Of a stretch of 64,000 nucleotides of DNA, positions 47,739 to 57,171 are shown piece by piece. The position numbers and the translations under genes are program-made. Position 1 is the first letter of the stretch. The number at the start of each line of letters is the position of its first letter. Source of the stretch: Nakamurella sp. A5-74 (GTDB lineage: Bacteria > Actinomycetota > Actinomycetes > Mycobacteriales > Nakamurellaceae); assembly GCF_040438885.1 (NCBI RefSeq), contig NZ_CP159218.1, positions 3,596,001 through 3,660,000 of the forward strand, in the 5' to 3' direction. A model generated the notes under the pieces. That model did not search any database, was not told the origin of the DNA, and saw only the letters and a program-made list of their open reading frames with translations.

Positions 47739-47772
47739 CGGTACCCCACCGATGGCTCTCGGTGGGGTACCG
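47739..47772 (-). terminator. Terminator hairpin after the amino-acid ABC operon
   Basis: A 13-bp perfect stem (cggtaccccaccg at 47739-47751 with its complement at 47760-47772) closes on an 8-base loop. It is 52 bases after the ATPase stop on the minus strand and about 140 bases before typA. No U-tract; a strong intrinsic or processing hairpin is likely. Confidence 0.72.
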
Positions 47773-47823
47773 GTGCGTGCTGCAGGACCCCTTCGCCGGA
47801 CCCGCGCCGGGAGGTCGGACGAA

Positions 47824-48705
47824 CTAGCGTCCCGACGACTTGTTCAGGCTCGTGTCCAGGCCGGCCGGCGGATACGTGCCGGGTGGCCCGCCGAAGGGTG
47901 TGCCCTCCCGGGCATCGCCCTCCTCTATCGCCGTCGGGTTCAGCACTCTGAACAAGAAACTCTTGGTGCGCTCCTCCTGCGGGTTGCCGATCACCTGTTC
48001 CGCGGTTCCCTGCTCGACCAGGTAGCCGCCGTCCATGAACACGACCCGGTCGGCCACATCGCGGGCGAATGCCATCTCGTGGGTGACGACCATCATCGTC
48101 ATCCCCTCCTTGGCCAGCCCCTTCATCACCGCGAGAACCTCGCCCACCAGCTCCGGATCCAGCGCTGACGTCGGCTCGTCGAAGAGCATCAGGTCCGGTT
48201 CCATCGACAGCGACCTGGCGATGGCGACACGTTGCTGCTGGCCACCGGACAGCTGGGCCGGGAAGGCCTTGTCCCGGTGGGCGAGCCCCACCCGGTCGAG
48301 GTTCGCCATGGCGACCTTCTCTGCCTCCGACCTGCTGCGCCCCAGCACCCGTCGCTGCGCGATGGTGAGGTTGTCCAGCACCGTGAGGTGCGGGAACAGG
48401 TTGAACTGCTGGAACACCATGCCGATCGAGCGGCGTACCGAATCGATGTCGCACTCGACGTCGGTGACGTCCGCACCGTTCACGATGATCTGCCCGGCCG
48501 TGGGTTGCTCCAGCAGGTTCACGCAGCGCAACAGCGTCGACTTGCCGGACCCGGACGGCCCGATGACGCAGACCACCTCGCCCTGACCGACCTCGAGGTC
48601 GATCTGCTTGAGCACCTCGACCTCGCCGAACTTCTTGACCAATCCCCGCACCGAGATGGTCCCGGCCCTGCCGGCCTCGATGTCCTGCCCACGACGGATG
48701 GCCAT
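47824..48705 (-). CDS. Polar amino-acid ABC transporter ATP-binding protein
   Basis: 293 aa. [13 protein letters not shown] (Walker A), [14 protein letters not shown] (Q-loop typical of GlnQ-type proteins), [15 protein letters not shown] (signature) and [16 protein letters not shown] (Walker B). It energises import of glutamine/glutamate-like amino acids with the permease and binding protein encoded immediately upstream. A C-terminal 45-residue Gly/Pro extension is extra compared with E. coli GlnQ. Confidence 0.93.
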   Translation of the reverse strand: MAIRRGQDIEAGRAGTISVRGLVKKFGEVEVLKQIDLEVGQGEVVCVIGPSGSGKSTLLRCVNLLEQPTAGQIIVNGADVTDVECDIDSVRRSIGMVFQQFNLFPHLTVLDNLTIAQRRVLGRSRSEAEKVAMANLDRVGLAHRDKAFPAQLSGGQQQRVAIARSLSMEPDLMLFDEPTSALDPELVGEVLAVMKGLAKEGMTMMVVTHEMAFARDVADRVVFMDGGYLVEQGTAEQVIGNPQEERTKSFLFRVLNPTAIEEGDAREGTPFGGPPGTYPPAGLDTSLNKSSGR

Positions 48706-48706
48706 C

Positions 48707-49573
48707 TCAGAACCTCCTCTTCGCCTGGCGCCGCTCCAGTGCCGCGACGACCTGCGACAGGGGCAACGTGATCACCAGGTAGAACACGCCACTGAGGATC
48801 AGCGGGGTGGAGCCGGCGTTGATACCGGTCACGCCGCCGGTGGCGAACAGCTGACCCAGCTTCGTCAGCTCGTACTGCTGCGCCGTGACTCCGAGCGCGT
48901 AGACCAGGGACGAATCCTTGACCAGGTAGATGAGCTGGTTGGTCATCGGCGGGATGATGATCCGGAAGGCCTGTGGCAGCACGATCGTCGCCATCGCCCG
49001 CCCCTGGGACATACCCAGTGACCGGGCCGCCTCCGTCTGCCCGCGCGGGACGGCCTGAATTCCACCTCTGATCGTCTCTGCGACGTACGCCGCCGCGGTC
49101 AGCCCCAGCCCGAGACCGACCTTCACGTAGAAGTTCCGGACGAACTCGGAGTCCGGGAACACGACGGGCAACCCGAAGTTGACCAGGAACAGCACGACGA
49201 GTGCGGGCAGCCCACGGAAGATCTCGATGTAGATGTTCGCGAGCGCCCGATACAGCCAGAACGAACTGATCTTCATCAGCGCAACGACCAGCCCGACCAC
49301 CAGCGCCACCACGAAGGCGGCCAGGGTGAACAGCAGCGTGTTCACCAGACCGACCTTGAGCATCCGCGGGAAGGTCTTCCCCACCGTGTCCAGGTTGAGG
49401 AACTGGGTGTTGAAGCGGGACCAATCGCCGATCAGGGCGATCACCACGATCACGGCAATCAGTGCCAGGTACTGCGCCGAACGCACGACGAACGTGGACT
49501 GGCTGCGGGTGAGTCCCCTACGTCGGGCGTCCGTGCTGGGCGGACCACCGAGACCCGCACCGGATTCAGTCAT
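48707..49573 (-). CDS. Polar amino-acid ABC transporter permease
   Basis: 288 aa, HisM/GlnP type. A cytoplasmic leader of about 30 residues is followed by around six helices. The EAA loop lies in [49 protein letters not shown] is the family block. It begins 31 bases after the binding-protein gene and is followed at once by the ATPase, making a three-gene operon. Confidence 0.93.
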   Translation of the reverse strand: MTESGAGLGGPPSTDARRRGLTRSQSTFVVRSAQYLALIAVIVVIALIGDWSRFNTQFLNLDTVGKTFPRMLKVGLVNTLLFTLAAFVVALVVGLVVALMKISSFWLYRALANIYIEIFRGLPALVVLFLVNFGLPVVFPDSEFVRNFYVKVGLGLGLTAAAYVAETIRGGIQAVPRGQTEAARSLGMSQGRAMATIVLPQAFRIIIPPMTNQLIYLVKDSSLVYALGVTAQQYELTKLGQLFATGGVTGINAGSTPLILSGVFYLVITLPLSQVVAALERRQAKRRF

Positions 49574-49604
49574 CGGAATCCCACTCCGTCTTCCGACGAC
49601 CCGA

Positions 49605-50705
49605 TCAGCCCGCGCTCGAATCGATCCACTTCTTGAAGCTGGCCTCGTACTTGCCGTCCGACTGCGACTGCTTGATGACGAAGTTCGCCACCGCGATCAG
49701 TGCAGTGTTGCCCTTCGCGGCACCGAAACCGTACTGCTCGCCGGTGTTGAAGTTCTTGACGATCTGGACCGCGCCCGCCTGCTGCTTGACGTAGTCGTTC
49801 AGCGCCGGCTGGTCGTGGATCGCCGCATCGATCGCGTTGGTCTGCAGTGCTTGCTCCTCGTCCGAGATGTTCTGGTATTCAACGACGGTGTAACCGGACT
49901 CGGCAGCGTTGGCGTTGGCGTACTCGAGGCCAGTCGTGCCGGTCTGGGCGCCCAACTTCTTGCCCTTCAGCCCGGACAGGTCGGTGACGGGGCTGTCCTT
50001 GAGCACCATCAGTGCCTGGGAGGCGTCGTAGTAGGGGTCGGAGAACTCGATGACCGCCTGACGCTCCTTGTTGATCGTCATGGCAGCCGCGGCGATGTCG
50101 CAGTTCTTGGAGGCCATCGCCTGGCCCGACTTGATGCCGGAGAAGTCGATGGAGACGACCTTGGTGGTCACCCCGAGCTGCTCGGACATCCAGTCCATGA
50201 AGTCGATGTCGAAGCCGGTCACCTTGCCGGTGCCGTCGTCACCCTCGAACGGCGGGTACGGCAGCGAGGTGCACACGGTCAGCGACGCCGGATCGACCAG
50301 CGTCGCCTTGGCGGCGGTCTTCTCGGCATCCGTCAGCGCGGTCGGCGCTGACCCGGTCATCGCAACGCTGGCGCTGGTCCCGCCGCTGCTGGATCCCGCG
50401 GAGCTCGACTCGCCGGAGCTGGACTCCGTACCGCTGGACTCCATACCGCTGCTGGACTCCATACCGCTGCTGGACTCCATACCGCTGCTGGACTCCATAC
50501 CGCTGCTGGACTCCATACCGCTGCTGGACTCCATAGTGCTGCTGGACTCCGTCATGGAGGCCGCGGTGGTGCTGGCCGCCGGGGTGGAGCCGCTCGAACC
50601 GGGGGCAGCGTCACTGCCGCAGGCGGCAGTGGTCAGCACGACGGCGAGGCCGCCGGCGATCAGTGCGGCCCGCAGGCCGCGGGGCTGGGTGGTCGAATTC
50701 CGCAT
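49605..50705 (-). CDS. Amino-acid-binding lipoprotein, family 3
   Basis: 366 aa. The signal peptide ends in a lipobox (TTAACG). Residues ~45-100 are an unusual repetitive MESSSG linker. The SBP_bac_3 domain follows with TVCTSLPYPPFEGDDGTGKV and GFDIDFMDWMSEQLGV, QTGTTGLEYA and GEQYGFGAAKGN. It delivers a polar amino acid to the permease. The linker length is set by an 18-bp DNA repeat and may differ among strains. Confidence 0.93.
   Translation of the reverse strand: MRNSTTQPRGLRAALIAGGLAVVLTTAACGSDAAPGSSGSTPAASTTAASMTESSSTMESSSGMESSSGMESSSGMESSSGMESSSGMESSGTESSSGESSSAGSSSGGTSASVAMTGSAPTALTDAEKTAAKATLVDPASLTVCTSLPYPPFEGDDGTGKVTGFDIDFMDWMSEQLGVTTKVVSIDFSGIKSGQAMASKNCDIAAAAMTINKERQAVIEFSDPYYDASQALMVLKDSPVTDLSGLKGKKLGAQTGTTGLEYANANAAESGYTVVEYQNISDEEQALQTNAIDAAIHDQPALNDYVKQQAGAVQIVKNFNTGEQYGFGAAKGNTALIAVANFVIKQSQSDGKYEASFKKWIDSSAG
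50434..50541. repeat. 18-bp tandem repeat encoding MESSSG units
   Basis: Six consecutive 18-bp units (ctggactccataccgctg) from 50434, the first five identical and the sixth with tagtg in place of taccg. Partial units flank both sides. In frame with the lipoprotein linker. Confidence 0.92.
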
Positions 50706-50820
50706 GCTGTTCTCCGTCTACTTCGGGGACGACCACCTCAGGCGGTGGTCGGAACGTCGATCGGACTGTTCGATGCTGGTGTTCGGTCGTGCTGCGGTGC
50801 GCGTGATCGTGACATGGTGC

Positions 50821-50842
50821 CATGCCCACGATGACGGGCATG
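50821..50842. promoter_or_regulatory. CATGCCC palindrome upstream of the amino-acid ABC operon
   Basis: CATGCCC (50821-50827) and GGGCATG (50836-50842) with an 8-base spacer lie 116 bases upstream of the binding-protein start, in the 191-base gap before the NUDIX gene end. It could be an operator or part of a leader. Nothing else recognisable is in this gap. Confidence 0.35.
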
Positions 50843-50896
50843 TGTCCATCACGATTCATGCAGCTGTCCTCTGTCGGCCACCTCATCACCTCGCCG

Positions 50897-51751
50897 TCAG
50901 CGGCGCAGCAATTCCTGCAGTGCCGGGACCAGGACCCGGTCGGCATCCAGCCAGTCGACGTCGGCCAGTTCGTCGCCGGCGAGCCAGCGGACGGCAGTGT
51001 GCTCGATGAGCACCGGCTCGTCGTCGGTGGCGCAGCGGTGGACGCGGAGCACCGCGCCGCCCGGCAGCCCCGGCACTTCCACCACCAACCGGTGCTGCAC
51101 CGTCACCTGCAGCGCGAGTTCCTCCCGCAGTTCCCGCGTGAGCGCCTGCTGCTCGGACTCCCCCAGCTCGACCTTGCCGCCCGGCAGCTCCCACCGGCCC
51201 GCACCTGACCTGGCCGGACCTCGTTGCGCCACCAGCAGTTTCGGCCGCCCGTCGCGCTCGGCGACGACGGCACCCGCCACCACGATCGGGGTCTGCTCGG
51301 CGATCAGCAGCGCGATTCCGAGCAGCAGCTCGCCGAACCTGAGCACCCGACGACGGACCGCAGCGGCTCGGACGTTGCCGCCATGGAGCGTCACCGCCAC
51401 CTCCGTCAGGGCGCCGGCGGCGGTGGCGGTGATCTCGAACCCGAGGATGCCGCCGTGCCCGGCCCGCAGTACCGGCAGACCATCCGGCTCGGTGGTGACC
51501 GTCCACGCGGTGGATCCGGGTACCGGTGAGTCGAACCGGGCCCCGCCCGAGAGCTTGACCACGTCCCTGTCCTGGAGCACGGCACTGGCGTCTCCCAACG
51601 CTGTCTCCCCGATCGGGACACCGTCGCGCAGCACCCGGGCCCGCCCGCCGGCCGCCCGGGCCGCGCGGCGAAAGGTGTCCGCCTCGCCGAGGGCGTGGCC
51701 GAGCGCGGAAACCGGGACGTCGAGCAGGGATCCGACACGAAGGCTTGTCAC
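50897..51751 (-). CDS. NUDIX hydrolase with N-terminal SRPBCC-like domain
   Basis: About 284 aa. The C-terminal ~130 residues are a MutT-like NUDIX domain with the box GGKVELGESEQQALTREL followed by REEL, so hydrolysis of 8-oxo-dGTP or a related nucleotide is likely. The N-terminal ~150 residues (LRVGSLLDVPVSALGHAL to VRRRVLRFGELLLG) look like a SRPBCC/polyketide-cyclase-like fold, a combination not usual for MutT. GTG 51751 is chosen; GTG 51775 is possible. It lies 38 bases after thiQ. Confidence 0.78.
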   Translation of the reverse strand: MTSLRVGSLLDVPVSALGHALGEADTFRRAARAAGGRARVLRDGVPIGETALGDASAVLQDRDVVKLSGGARFDSPVPGSTAWTVTTEPDGLPVLRAGHGGILGFEITATAAGALTEVAVTLHGGNVRAAAVRRRVLRFGELLLGIALLIAEQTPIVVAGAVVAERDGRPKLLVAQRGPARSGAGRWELPGGKVELGESEQQALTRELREELALQVTVQHRLVVEVPGLPGGAVLRVHRCATDDEPVLIEHTAVRWLAGDELADVDWLDADRVLVPALQELLRR

Positions 51752-51789
51752 GAGGGTCAACTCTGCCAGCCGCACCCGTGTCGATTGCC

Positions 51790-52833
51790 TCAGCTGGGTG
51801 GCTGCCGCTGCGCCGGCCCGGGGTCGGTGGGCAGCGGGGCCATCCCCGCCGGATCGACCGTCAACCGGACCTCGTCCCCGATCTCGGGCAATTCGGACGC
51901 CATCGCCGGCAGCAGGTGGCCGCCGACCCTGACAGCGAGCACCACGCCGTCCGGGGTGGCGCGCACCCGGCTCACCACGCCGGCGAGCACTGCAGCAGTC
52001 CCGGCCGGTGCAGACCCGAACGGTGCAGACCCGGACGGCGCGGGGGTGACCACCCGCAGTGCACTGGGGCGCAGCGCGAGCGGACCCCGCGGCAACCCCC
52101 GAATACCGTGTGCCGCAGGCAGGATGAGCTGGTAGCCGACGAACCGGGCCGACCATTCGTCCAGCGGTGCGCGCCAGAGATCGACCGGGGCGCCGCGCTG
52201 GTGGATCCGGCCGTCGCGCATCAGGGCAACGGTGTCCGCGACGGCGAAGGCCTCCTGCTGATCGTGGGTCACGAACACCGCCGTGGTCCCGGTGGTGTCG
52301 AGTACCTCCCGGATCACCTCGAGCATCCGGCCGCGCAGTGCGGCGTCCAGCGCGGCGAGCGGCTCGTCCAGCAGCAGCAGCCGCGGCTTCGCCGCCAGCG
52401 CCCTGGCCAGTGCGACCCGCTGGGCCTGGCCACCGGACAGCTCATGGATCCTGCGCTGCCCGTACCCGGGCAGCCCGACGAGCTCCAGCAGGTGGTCGAT
52501 CTCGGCAGGTCGGTCGCCCCCCGACGGCAGGCCGTACCCGATGTTGCCGGCCACCGTGCGGTGCGGGAACAGCGCACCGTCCTGGAACATCAGCCCGAAC
52601 CGCCGTCGATGGATGGGAGTGTGCACGAGATCCGTTCCGTCCCAGCAGATGTGGCCCGCCGTGGGTCGTTCGATTCCGGCGATCGCCCGCAGCAGCGTCG
52701 ATTTGCCGCAGCCCGACGGACCCAGCAGGGCCAGCACCTCGCCGTCCGGCACTGTCAGATCCACGGCGTCGACGGCGGTGACGGCCTGCGCCCCCGACCC
52801 GAAGCGGACGCTCAGCGCATCGATCTCGAGCAC
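51790..52833 (-). CDS. thiQ: Thiamine ABC transporter ATP-binding protein
   Basis: 347 aa. GPSGCGKSTLLRA (Walker A), LSGGQAQRVALARAL (signature) and LLLLDEPLAALD (Walker B), then a C-terminal TOBE-like region with a GSAPFGSAPAG microsequence. The assignment to thiamine rests on the permease and binding protein genes upstream and the TPP riboswitch at the head of the operon. The ATPase alone could serve iron or spermidine uptake. Confidence 0.85.
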   Translation of the reverse strand: MLEIDALSVRFGSGAQAVTAVDAVDLTVPDGEVLALLGPSGCGKSTLLRAIAGIERPTAGHICWDGTDLVHTPIHRRRFGLMFQDGALFPHRTVAGNIGYGLPSGGDRPAEIDHLLELVGLPGYGQRRIHELSGGQAQRVALARALAAKPRLLLLDEPLAALDAALRGRMLEVIREVLDTTGTTAVFVTHDQQEAFAVADTVALMRDGRIHQRGAPVDLWRAPLDEWSARFVGYQLILPAAHGIRGLPRGPLALRPSALRVVTPAPSGSAPFGSAPAGTAAVLAGVVSRVRATPDGVVLAVRVGGHLLPAMASELPEIGDEVRLTVDPAGMAPLPTDPGPAQRQPPS

Positions 52834-52834
52834 G

Positions 52835-54568
52835 TCAGAACCCTCCCAGGTGGTCGGCAGCGTTGCGTCGGTCGCCGCGCCGCACCAACGACTCCACCAG
52901 CAGCACGGCGAGCACGCAGGTCACGGCCAGCACCGTCGCCGCAGCCAGCGCAGTACCGGTGTTCGCCGCGCCGGGCCTGCTGATCAACCGGCCGATGACG
53001 ACGGGCAGGGTCGGATTCTGCGGGGTCGCCAGGAAGCTGCTGGCGCCGAACTCGCCCATCGCGATGACGAACGCGAACGCAGCAGCTCCGGCCAGGGCTC
53101 GCGAGACGATCGGCAGGTCGACGTCCCGCCACACCCGCAGCGGTGACGACCCGAGCACCGCGGCCGCCTGTCGCAGTCGGTCATCGGTCGAGCGCAGGAC
53201 CGGCAGGATCATCCGGACCACCAGGGGCATGGCCACCAATCCCTGCGCCACCGGCACCAGCCACGGTTGACCCCGCCAGTCCAGCGGCGCGGAATCGAAG
53301 GCGATCAGGAACCCGAAGCCGACCGTCACCGCCGACACCCCGAGCGGCAGCATCATCACCGCATCGACGCTCGACAGCAGTCGTCGCCCCGCCGTGCTGC
53401 GCGGGCGTCGGGCGAGCAGTGCACTCACCGCGAGGCCGACCACGAGGGCGCCGATGGCCGCGAACACCGCTGCCCGCAACGAGTTCCCCAGCGCCGTGGT
53501 GACCGGCACCAGCATGATGTTGTCCGCCCCCAGGGTGCCGAGGGCCCGGTAGTTGTCCAGCCCCCATCCTGCTCCCGTGCTCGTCTGCGTGCGGAGTGAC
53601 CGCACCACGAGCACGGCGATCGGCACCACCATCGCCAGCACGGTGACGGCAGTGATCAGTACCGCGGGGACGGCGCCCCTGGTGATCCCGCGCCGCAGCG
53701 TCGAGGCCGTCCGCCAGGTCGCCTCGGCCCGCGACCGGAGCAGCCCGGTGATCGCCAGCAGTACCGCGACGGCGACGATCTGCACGACTGACAGCACCGC
53801 CGCCGTCCGCAGGTCGAAGATGACGACCGTCTGCCGGTAGATCTCCGTCTCCAGGGTCCGGTAGCGGCCGCCACCCATCACCAGCATGATCCCGAAGCTG
53901 GTGGCGCAGAACAGGAACACCATCGAGGCGGCACCCAGTACGGCTGGCATCAGTGCGGGCAGTGTCACCGTGGCGAACGCGCGTACCGGTCCGGCCCCCA
54001 GGCTGCGTGCGGCGAGCACCTCCCGATCGTCCAGACCCGCCCAGGATGCGCCGACAGTGCGCACGACGACGACGTAGTTGAGGAACACGTGGGCCGCGAG
54101 GATGGCGCCGACGGTCCCGTCCCACCCCCAGGAACCGAGCGGACCGTCGTCTGCGAAGAGCGTCCGGAACGCCAATCCCACCACCACGGTCGGCAGCACG
54201 AACGGAATCGTGACCAGGGCGCGCACCACTCCCCTGCCGCGGAACGAACAGCGGTACAGCACGTACGCACCGGGGATTCCGAGCAGCAGACACAGCCCGG
54301 CGGAGGCTGCCGCCTGCCACACCGTGAACCAGAGGATCTGCCGGATCCTGCTGCGTCCCAACACCTCACCGAATGCCCCCAGCTGCCAGGATCCGTCCTC
54401 CAGCAGCCCACGGCCCAGTAGCGTGCCCACCGGATAGAGGAAGAACAGCCCCAGTGCCGCGACCGGCAGCGCGGCCAGGACCATCAGTCCGGTCGCCCGT
54501 CGGGAACCGGACGGGGGAAGGCCGACCGGCGGCCGCGCCCGTTCCAGGGTTCCCGCCAGGGCGGACAT
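52835..54568 (-). CDS. thiP: Thiamine ABC transporter permease, fused two-domain
   Basis: 577 aa with two binding-protein-dependent permease domains in one chain (about 12 helices), as in ThiP and FbpB proteins. EAA-type loops are REVLAARSLGAGPVRAFATVTLP in half one and LRQAAAVLGSSPLRVWRDVDLP in half two. It lies 8 bases after thiB and 1 base before thiQ, under the TPP riboswitch. Confidence 0.88.
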   Translation of the reverse strand: MSALAGTLERARPPVGLPPSGSRRATGLMVLAALPVAALGLFFLYPVGTLLGRGLLEDGSWQLGAFGEVLGRSRIRQILWFTVWQAAASAGLCLLLGIPGAYVLYRCSFRGRGVVRALVTIPFVLPTVVVGLAFRTLFADDGPLGSWGWDGTVGAILAAHVFLNYVVVVRTVGASWAGLDDREVLAARSLGAGPVRAFATVTLPALMPAVLGAASMVFLFCATSFGIMLVMGGGRYRTLETEIYRQTVVIFDLRTAAVLSVVQIVAVAVLLAITGLLRSRAEATWRTASTLRRGITRGAVPAVLITAVTVLAMVVPIAVLVVRSLRTQTSTGAGWGLDNYRALGTLGADNIMLVPVTTALGNSLRAAVFAAIGALVVGLAVSALLARRPRSTAGRRLLSSVDAVMMLPLGVSAVTVGFGFLIAFDSAPLDWRGQPWLVPVAQGLVAMPLVVRMILPVLRSTDDRLRQAAAVLGSSPLRVWRDVDLPIVSRALAGAAAFAFVIAMGEFGASSFLATPQNPTLPVVIGRLISRPGAANTGTALAAATVLAVTCVLAVLLVESLVRRGDRRNAADHLGGF

Positions 54569-54576
54569 CGGCGTTC

Positions 54577-55800
54577 TCAGCTCTCCATCAGATCGGACCA
54601 GGACGAGATCCAGCCCTCCCGGTTCGCGGTGATCTCGGCCGGATCCATCTCCGCCGGCGCCGTGGCCACCGGTGCGAACTTCTTCCAGTCCGCCGGCAGC
54701 GCGGTGTGCGCATCGACCGGGTAGACGTACATCTGCTCGGGGACAGCAGCCTGGAACCCGTTGCTCAGCATCCAGTCGACGACCTTCTGGGCGCCGGTCG
54801 GGTTCTGCGCGCCCTCGAGCACTCCGACGTATTCGATCTGGCGGAAGCAGGTGTCCAGCAGTGCAGCCGTCGGCGCCGCGGTGTCCCCGGCAGCGGCCTC
54901 GAACGGCGGTGACGAGGCGTACGACAGCACCAACGGCCGGTCACCCTTACCGGTCGAGCCGGAGAAGTCGACGGTGTACGCATCGTTCCAGCCGGCGGTG
55001 ATCTTCACCCCGTTGTCCTTGAGCTGCTGCCAATACGCCTGCCACTTGTCGGCGCCGAAGTGCGCGATCGTCCCCAGCAGGAACGCCAGACCCGGTGAGC
55101 TGGTCGCGGGCGAGGGCACCACGAACAGATTCTTGTACTGCGGTTGCGTGAGATCCTCGTAGCTGGTCGGCGGCTGGATGTTCTTGCCTGCGAACCACTT
55201 CTCGTCGACGTTGACGCAGGCGTCGCTGTAGTCCACCGCGGTCAGCCGGCCATCAGTGGCGGCGGAGTAGGTGGTACTGCCGTTACCGGCCGCCGGCGAG
55301 GTGTAGGGCGCGAACACACCCTCGTCCAGGGCGCGGGAGGCGAACGTGTTGTCGACGCCGAACGCTACGTCGCCCAGCGGCTTGTTCTTGGTGAGCACCA
55401 ACTGGTTCACCATCGCACCGGCGTCACCCTGGGCGATGATCTTGAGGGTGATCCCGGTGTCCTGCTGGAACTTCGCGACGACGTCCTTGGTCATGTTGAA
55501 CGAGTCGTGGGTGACGAGCGTGACCTCACCACCGCCGGCGGCGTTGCGGGTCGATCCGGTGCCGGCGGGCGTACTGGACGGGGAACTCGACGCAGCACTG
55601 GACGCAGTGCTCGACGGGGAACTCGACGCAGCACTGGACGCAATGCTGGATGGCGAGCTCGCCGCTGCGCTCGTCGACGGCGTCGGGCCACCGCTCTGTG
55701 CCGGTGTCGCGGCCGAACCGCAGGCGGTCAGCGTGAACGCTGCGGCGGTGAGCGCCAGGGCAGCGCGGCGGCCGCGCCACCGGAGGGTGGAGTACGTCAT
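54577..55800 (-). CDS. thiB: Thiamine-binding lipoprotein
   Basis: 407 aa. A signal peptide with lipobox (LTACG) is followed by a Ser/Ala repeat linker (residues ~35-85, SSPSS/ASSAA units). The ThiB-like domain has VTLVTHDSFNMTKDVVAKF at its start, AFGVDNTFASRAL, and PTSYEDLTQPQYKN. It is the first gene behind a TPP riboswitch, which fits high-affinity thiamine uptake. The SD GGGAAGG can pair with an upstream CCTTC. Confidence 0.9.
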   Translation of the reverse strand: MTYSTLRWRGRRAALALTAAAFTLTACGSAATPAQSGGPTPSTSAAASSPSSIASSAASSSPSSTASSAASSSPSSTPAGTGSTRNAAGGGEVTLVTHDSFNMTKDVVAKFQQDTGITLKIIAQGDAGAMVNQLVLTKNKPLGDVAFGVDNTFASRALDEGVFAPYTSPAAGNGSTTYSAATDGRLTAVDYSDACVNVDEKWFAGKNIQPPTSYEDLTQPQYKNLFVVPSPATSSPGLAFLLGTIAHFGADKWQAYWQQLKDNGVKITAGWNDAYTVDFSGSTGKGDRPLVLSYASSPPFEAAAGDTAAPTAALLDTCFRQIEYVGVLEGAQNPTGAQKVVDWMLSNGFQAAVPEQMYVYPVDAHTALPADWKKFAPVATAPAEMDPAEITANREGWISSWSDLMES

Positions 55801-55806
55801 GGGGTG

Positions 55807-55818
55807 CCTTCCCGAAGG
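55807..55818 (-). promoter_or_regulatory. SD-sequestering mini-hairpin of thiB
   Basis: CCTTCGGGAAGG on the transcript is a perfect palindrome that contains the thiB Shine-Dalgarno seven bases before the ATG. It is a candidate expression platform for translational control by the riboswitch. Confidence 0.45.
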
Positions 55819-55839
55819 TCAGCACGGGTGATCGATGAG

Positions 55840-55930
55840 AGGACGTCCCTGCGCCGGCATGATCCGGATCAGGTTCGACGGTCAGGGACTTCGTGTCCCT
55901 CTCTCAGCCCGGCGCACCGGACTCCCGTGT
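55840..55930 (-). ncRNA. TPP riboswitch (THI element)
   Basis: On the minus strand the THI-box landmarks occur in order: ACACGGGAGTCC, GGGCTGAGAG, GACCGTCGAACCTGATCCGG and ATCATGCCGGCGCAGGGA. These are the P1/P2 CUGAGA segment and the P4/P5 ACCUGAUCCGG...GCGCAGGGA segment that bind the pyrimidine and pyrophosphate of TPP. It ends about 40 bases before thiB. No intrinsic terminator is obvious, so translational control is likely. Confidence 0.93.
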
Positions 55931-55941
55931 CTCCTGTGACG

Positions 55942-57171
55942 CTACGCGGTTGCGGGGACCTGGGTCGCAGCGGCCACCGCTCTGCGTCCGACTGTCAGCA
56001 ACACCACCAGGGTCGCGATCCCCAGCACGGGATAGACGGCACCGAGCAGTCTCACCCACAGCGCCAGCGGCTCCCCGGCTCCCCAGGTCCTCGCCTCCTG
56101 GGCCGCGAGGAGCGGCATCAGGAATGCCAACGTCACCACCGCCCAGCTGCCGGCCAGCCACTGCACGGCGCGCTCCGCACGCCGAGGGCCGCACCAGCAC
56201 CACAGCACCAGCGGCAGGACCCACACCCAGTGGTGGTTCCAGGAGATCGGCGAGATCTCCAGACCGATGAACTGCACTGCCAGGAAGGCCGCGAGGCGGT
56301 CGCCGGCCCGCAGCGACCCGACGGCGGCCAGGATCCCCAGCACGATCACACCGACCACGGCGACGGCCCAGAGGACGGTCGAGTCCTCCCCCGCCAGCCG
56401 GTCGATCGCTCCCCGCAACGACTGGTTTCGGACCGCCGCGACCACTCCTGTGCGCTCCGGTTCGAAGATCAGCTCGGTGAAGTACCGCCCGGTCAGATCG
56501 GGGACGACGAGCAGCGCCAGCAGTCCCGTCGCGACGAAGGTCGCCACCGCTGCGGCCACCGCGGAGAACCGTCGGGAGAGCAGATAGAACAGGCCGGTGA
56601 CGGCGGGGATCAGCTTGATGCCCGCGGTCAGCCCGACAGTGACACCGGCGACCCAGTCCTTGGTCGCCACCGCGCCCAGCAGCAGCACCGTCATCAACAG
56701 CAGGTTGATCTGCCCGTAGTTGAAGGTGGTCCGCACCGGCTCCACCCACAGCGCGACCGCGGTCCCGAACAGCACGACCCCGCGCACCAGAGGCGCGGCC
56801 CAATGCCCGCCGGGTCCGGTCTTCCCGAGCAGCCGCAGCGTCAGATACAGCGAACAAGCCACCAGGATGACGCTCAGCACCTGCCAGATCACCGCGGCGG
56901 CCGCGAACGGCAGCTGGGCCAGCGGCCAGAACACCATCGCGGCGAACGGTGGATAGGTGAAGGGCAGATCCTCCTTCGGCGTCAGGAAGGAGTAGAGCAT
57001 GCCGTCCCCGAGATGCAGCGGACCGGCGACGTACACCCGCAGATCGATCATCCGGAACCCGTCGACTCCCTGTGCCATGACCAACGGATGCAGGCACAGC
57101 GAGACCAGCAGCACCAACACCGGGATGACCGGGGATTCCAGCCACGACCACCTCGACCTCGTCGCACTCAT
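55942..57171 (-). CDS. GT87-family polyprenol-phosphate-dependent mannosyltransferase, copy 2
   Basis: 409 aa, integral membrane GT-C fold with about ten helices. DLRVYVAGPLHLGDGMLYSF with the early Asp and FTYPPFAAMVFWPLAQLPF are GT87 (PimE-like) signatures; NYGQINLLLM and SWNHHWVWVLPL follow. It probably adds mannose or arabinose to a lipid glycan from a polyprenol phosphate donor. ATGA overlap with the upstream paralogue. Its stop is 11 bases before the riboswitch. Confidence 0.85.
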   Translation of the reverse strand: MSATRSRWSWLESPVIPVLVLLVSLCLHPLVMAQGVDGFRMIDLRVYVAGPLHLGDGMLYSFLTPKEDLPFTYPPFAAMVFWPLAQLPFAAAAVIWQVLSVILVACSLYLTLRLLGKTGPGGHWAAPLVRGVVLFGTAVALWVEPVRTTFNYGQINLLLMTVLLLGAVATKDWVAGVTVGLTAGIKLIPAVTGLFYLLSRRFSAVAAAVATFVATGLLALLVVPDLTGRYFTELIFEPERTGVVAAVRNQSLRGAIDRLAGEDSTVLWAVAVVGVIVLGILAAVGSLRAGDRLAAFLAVQFIGLEISPISWNHHWVWVLPLVLWCWCGPRRAERAVQWLAGSWAVVTLAFLMPLLAAQEARTWGAGEPLALWVRLLGAVYPVLGIATLVVLLTVGRRAVAAATQVPATA

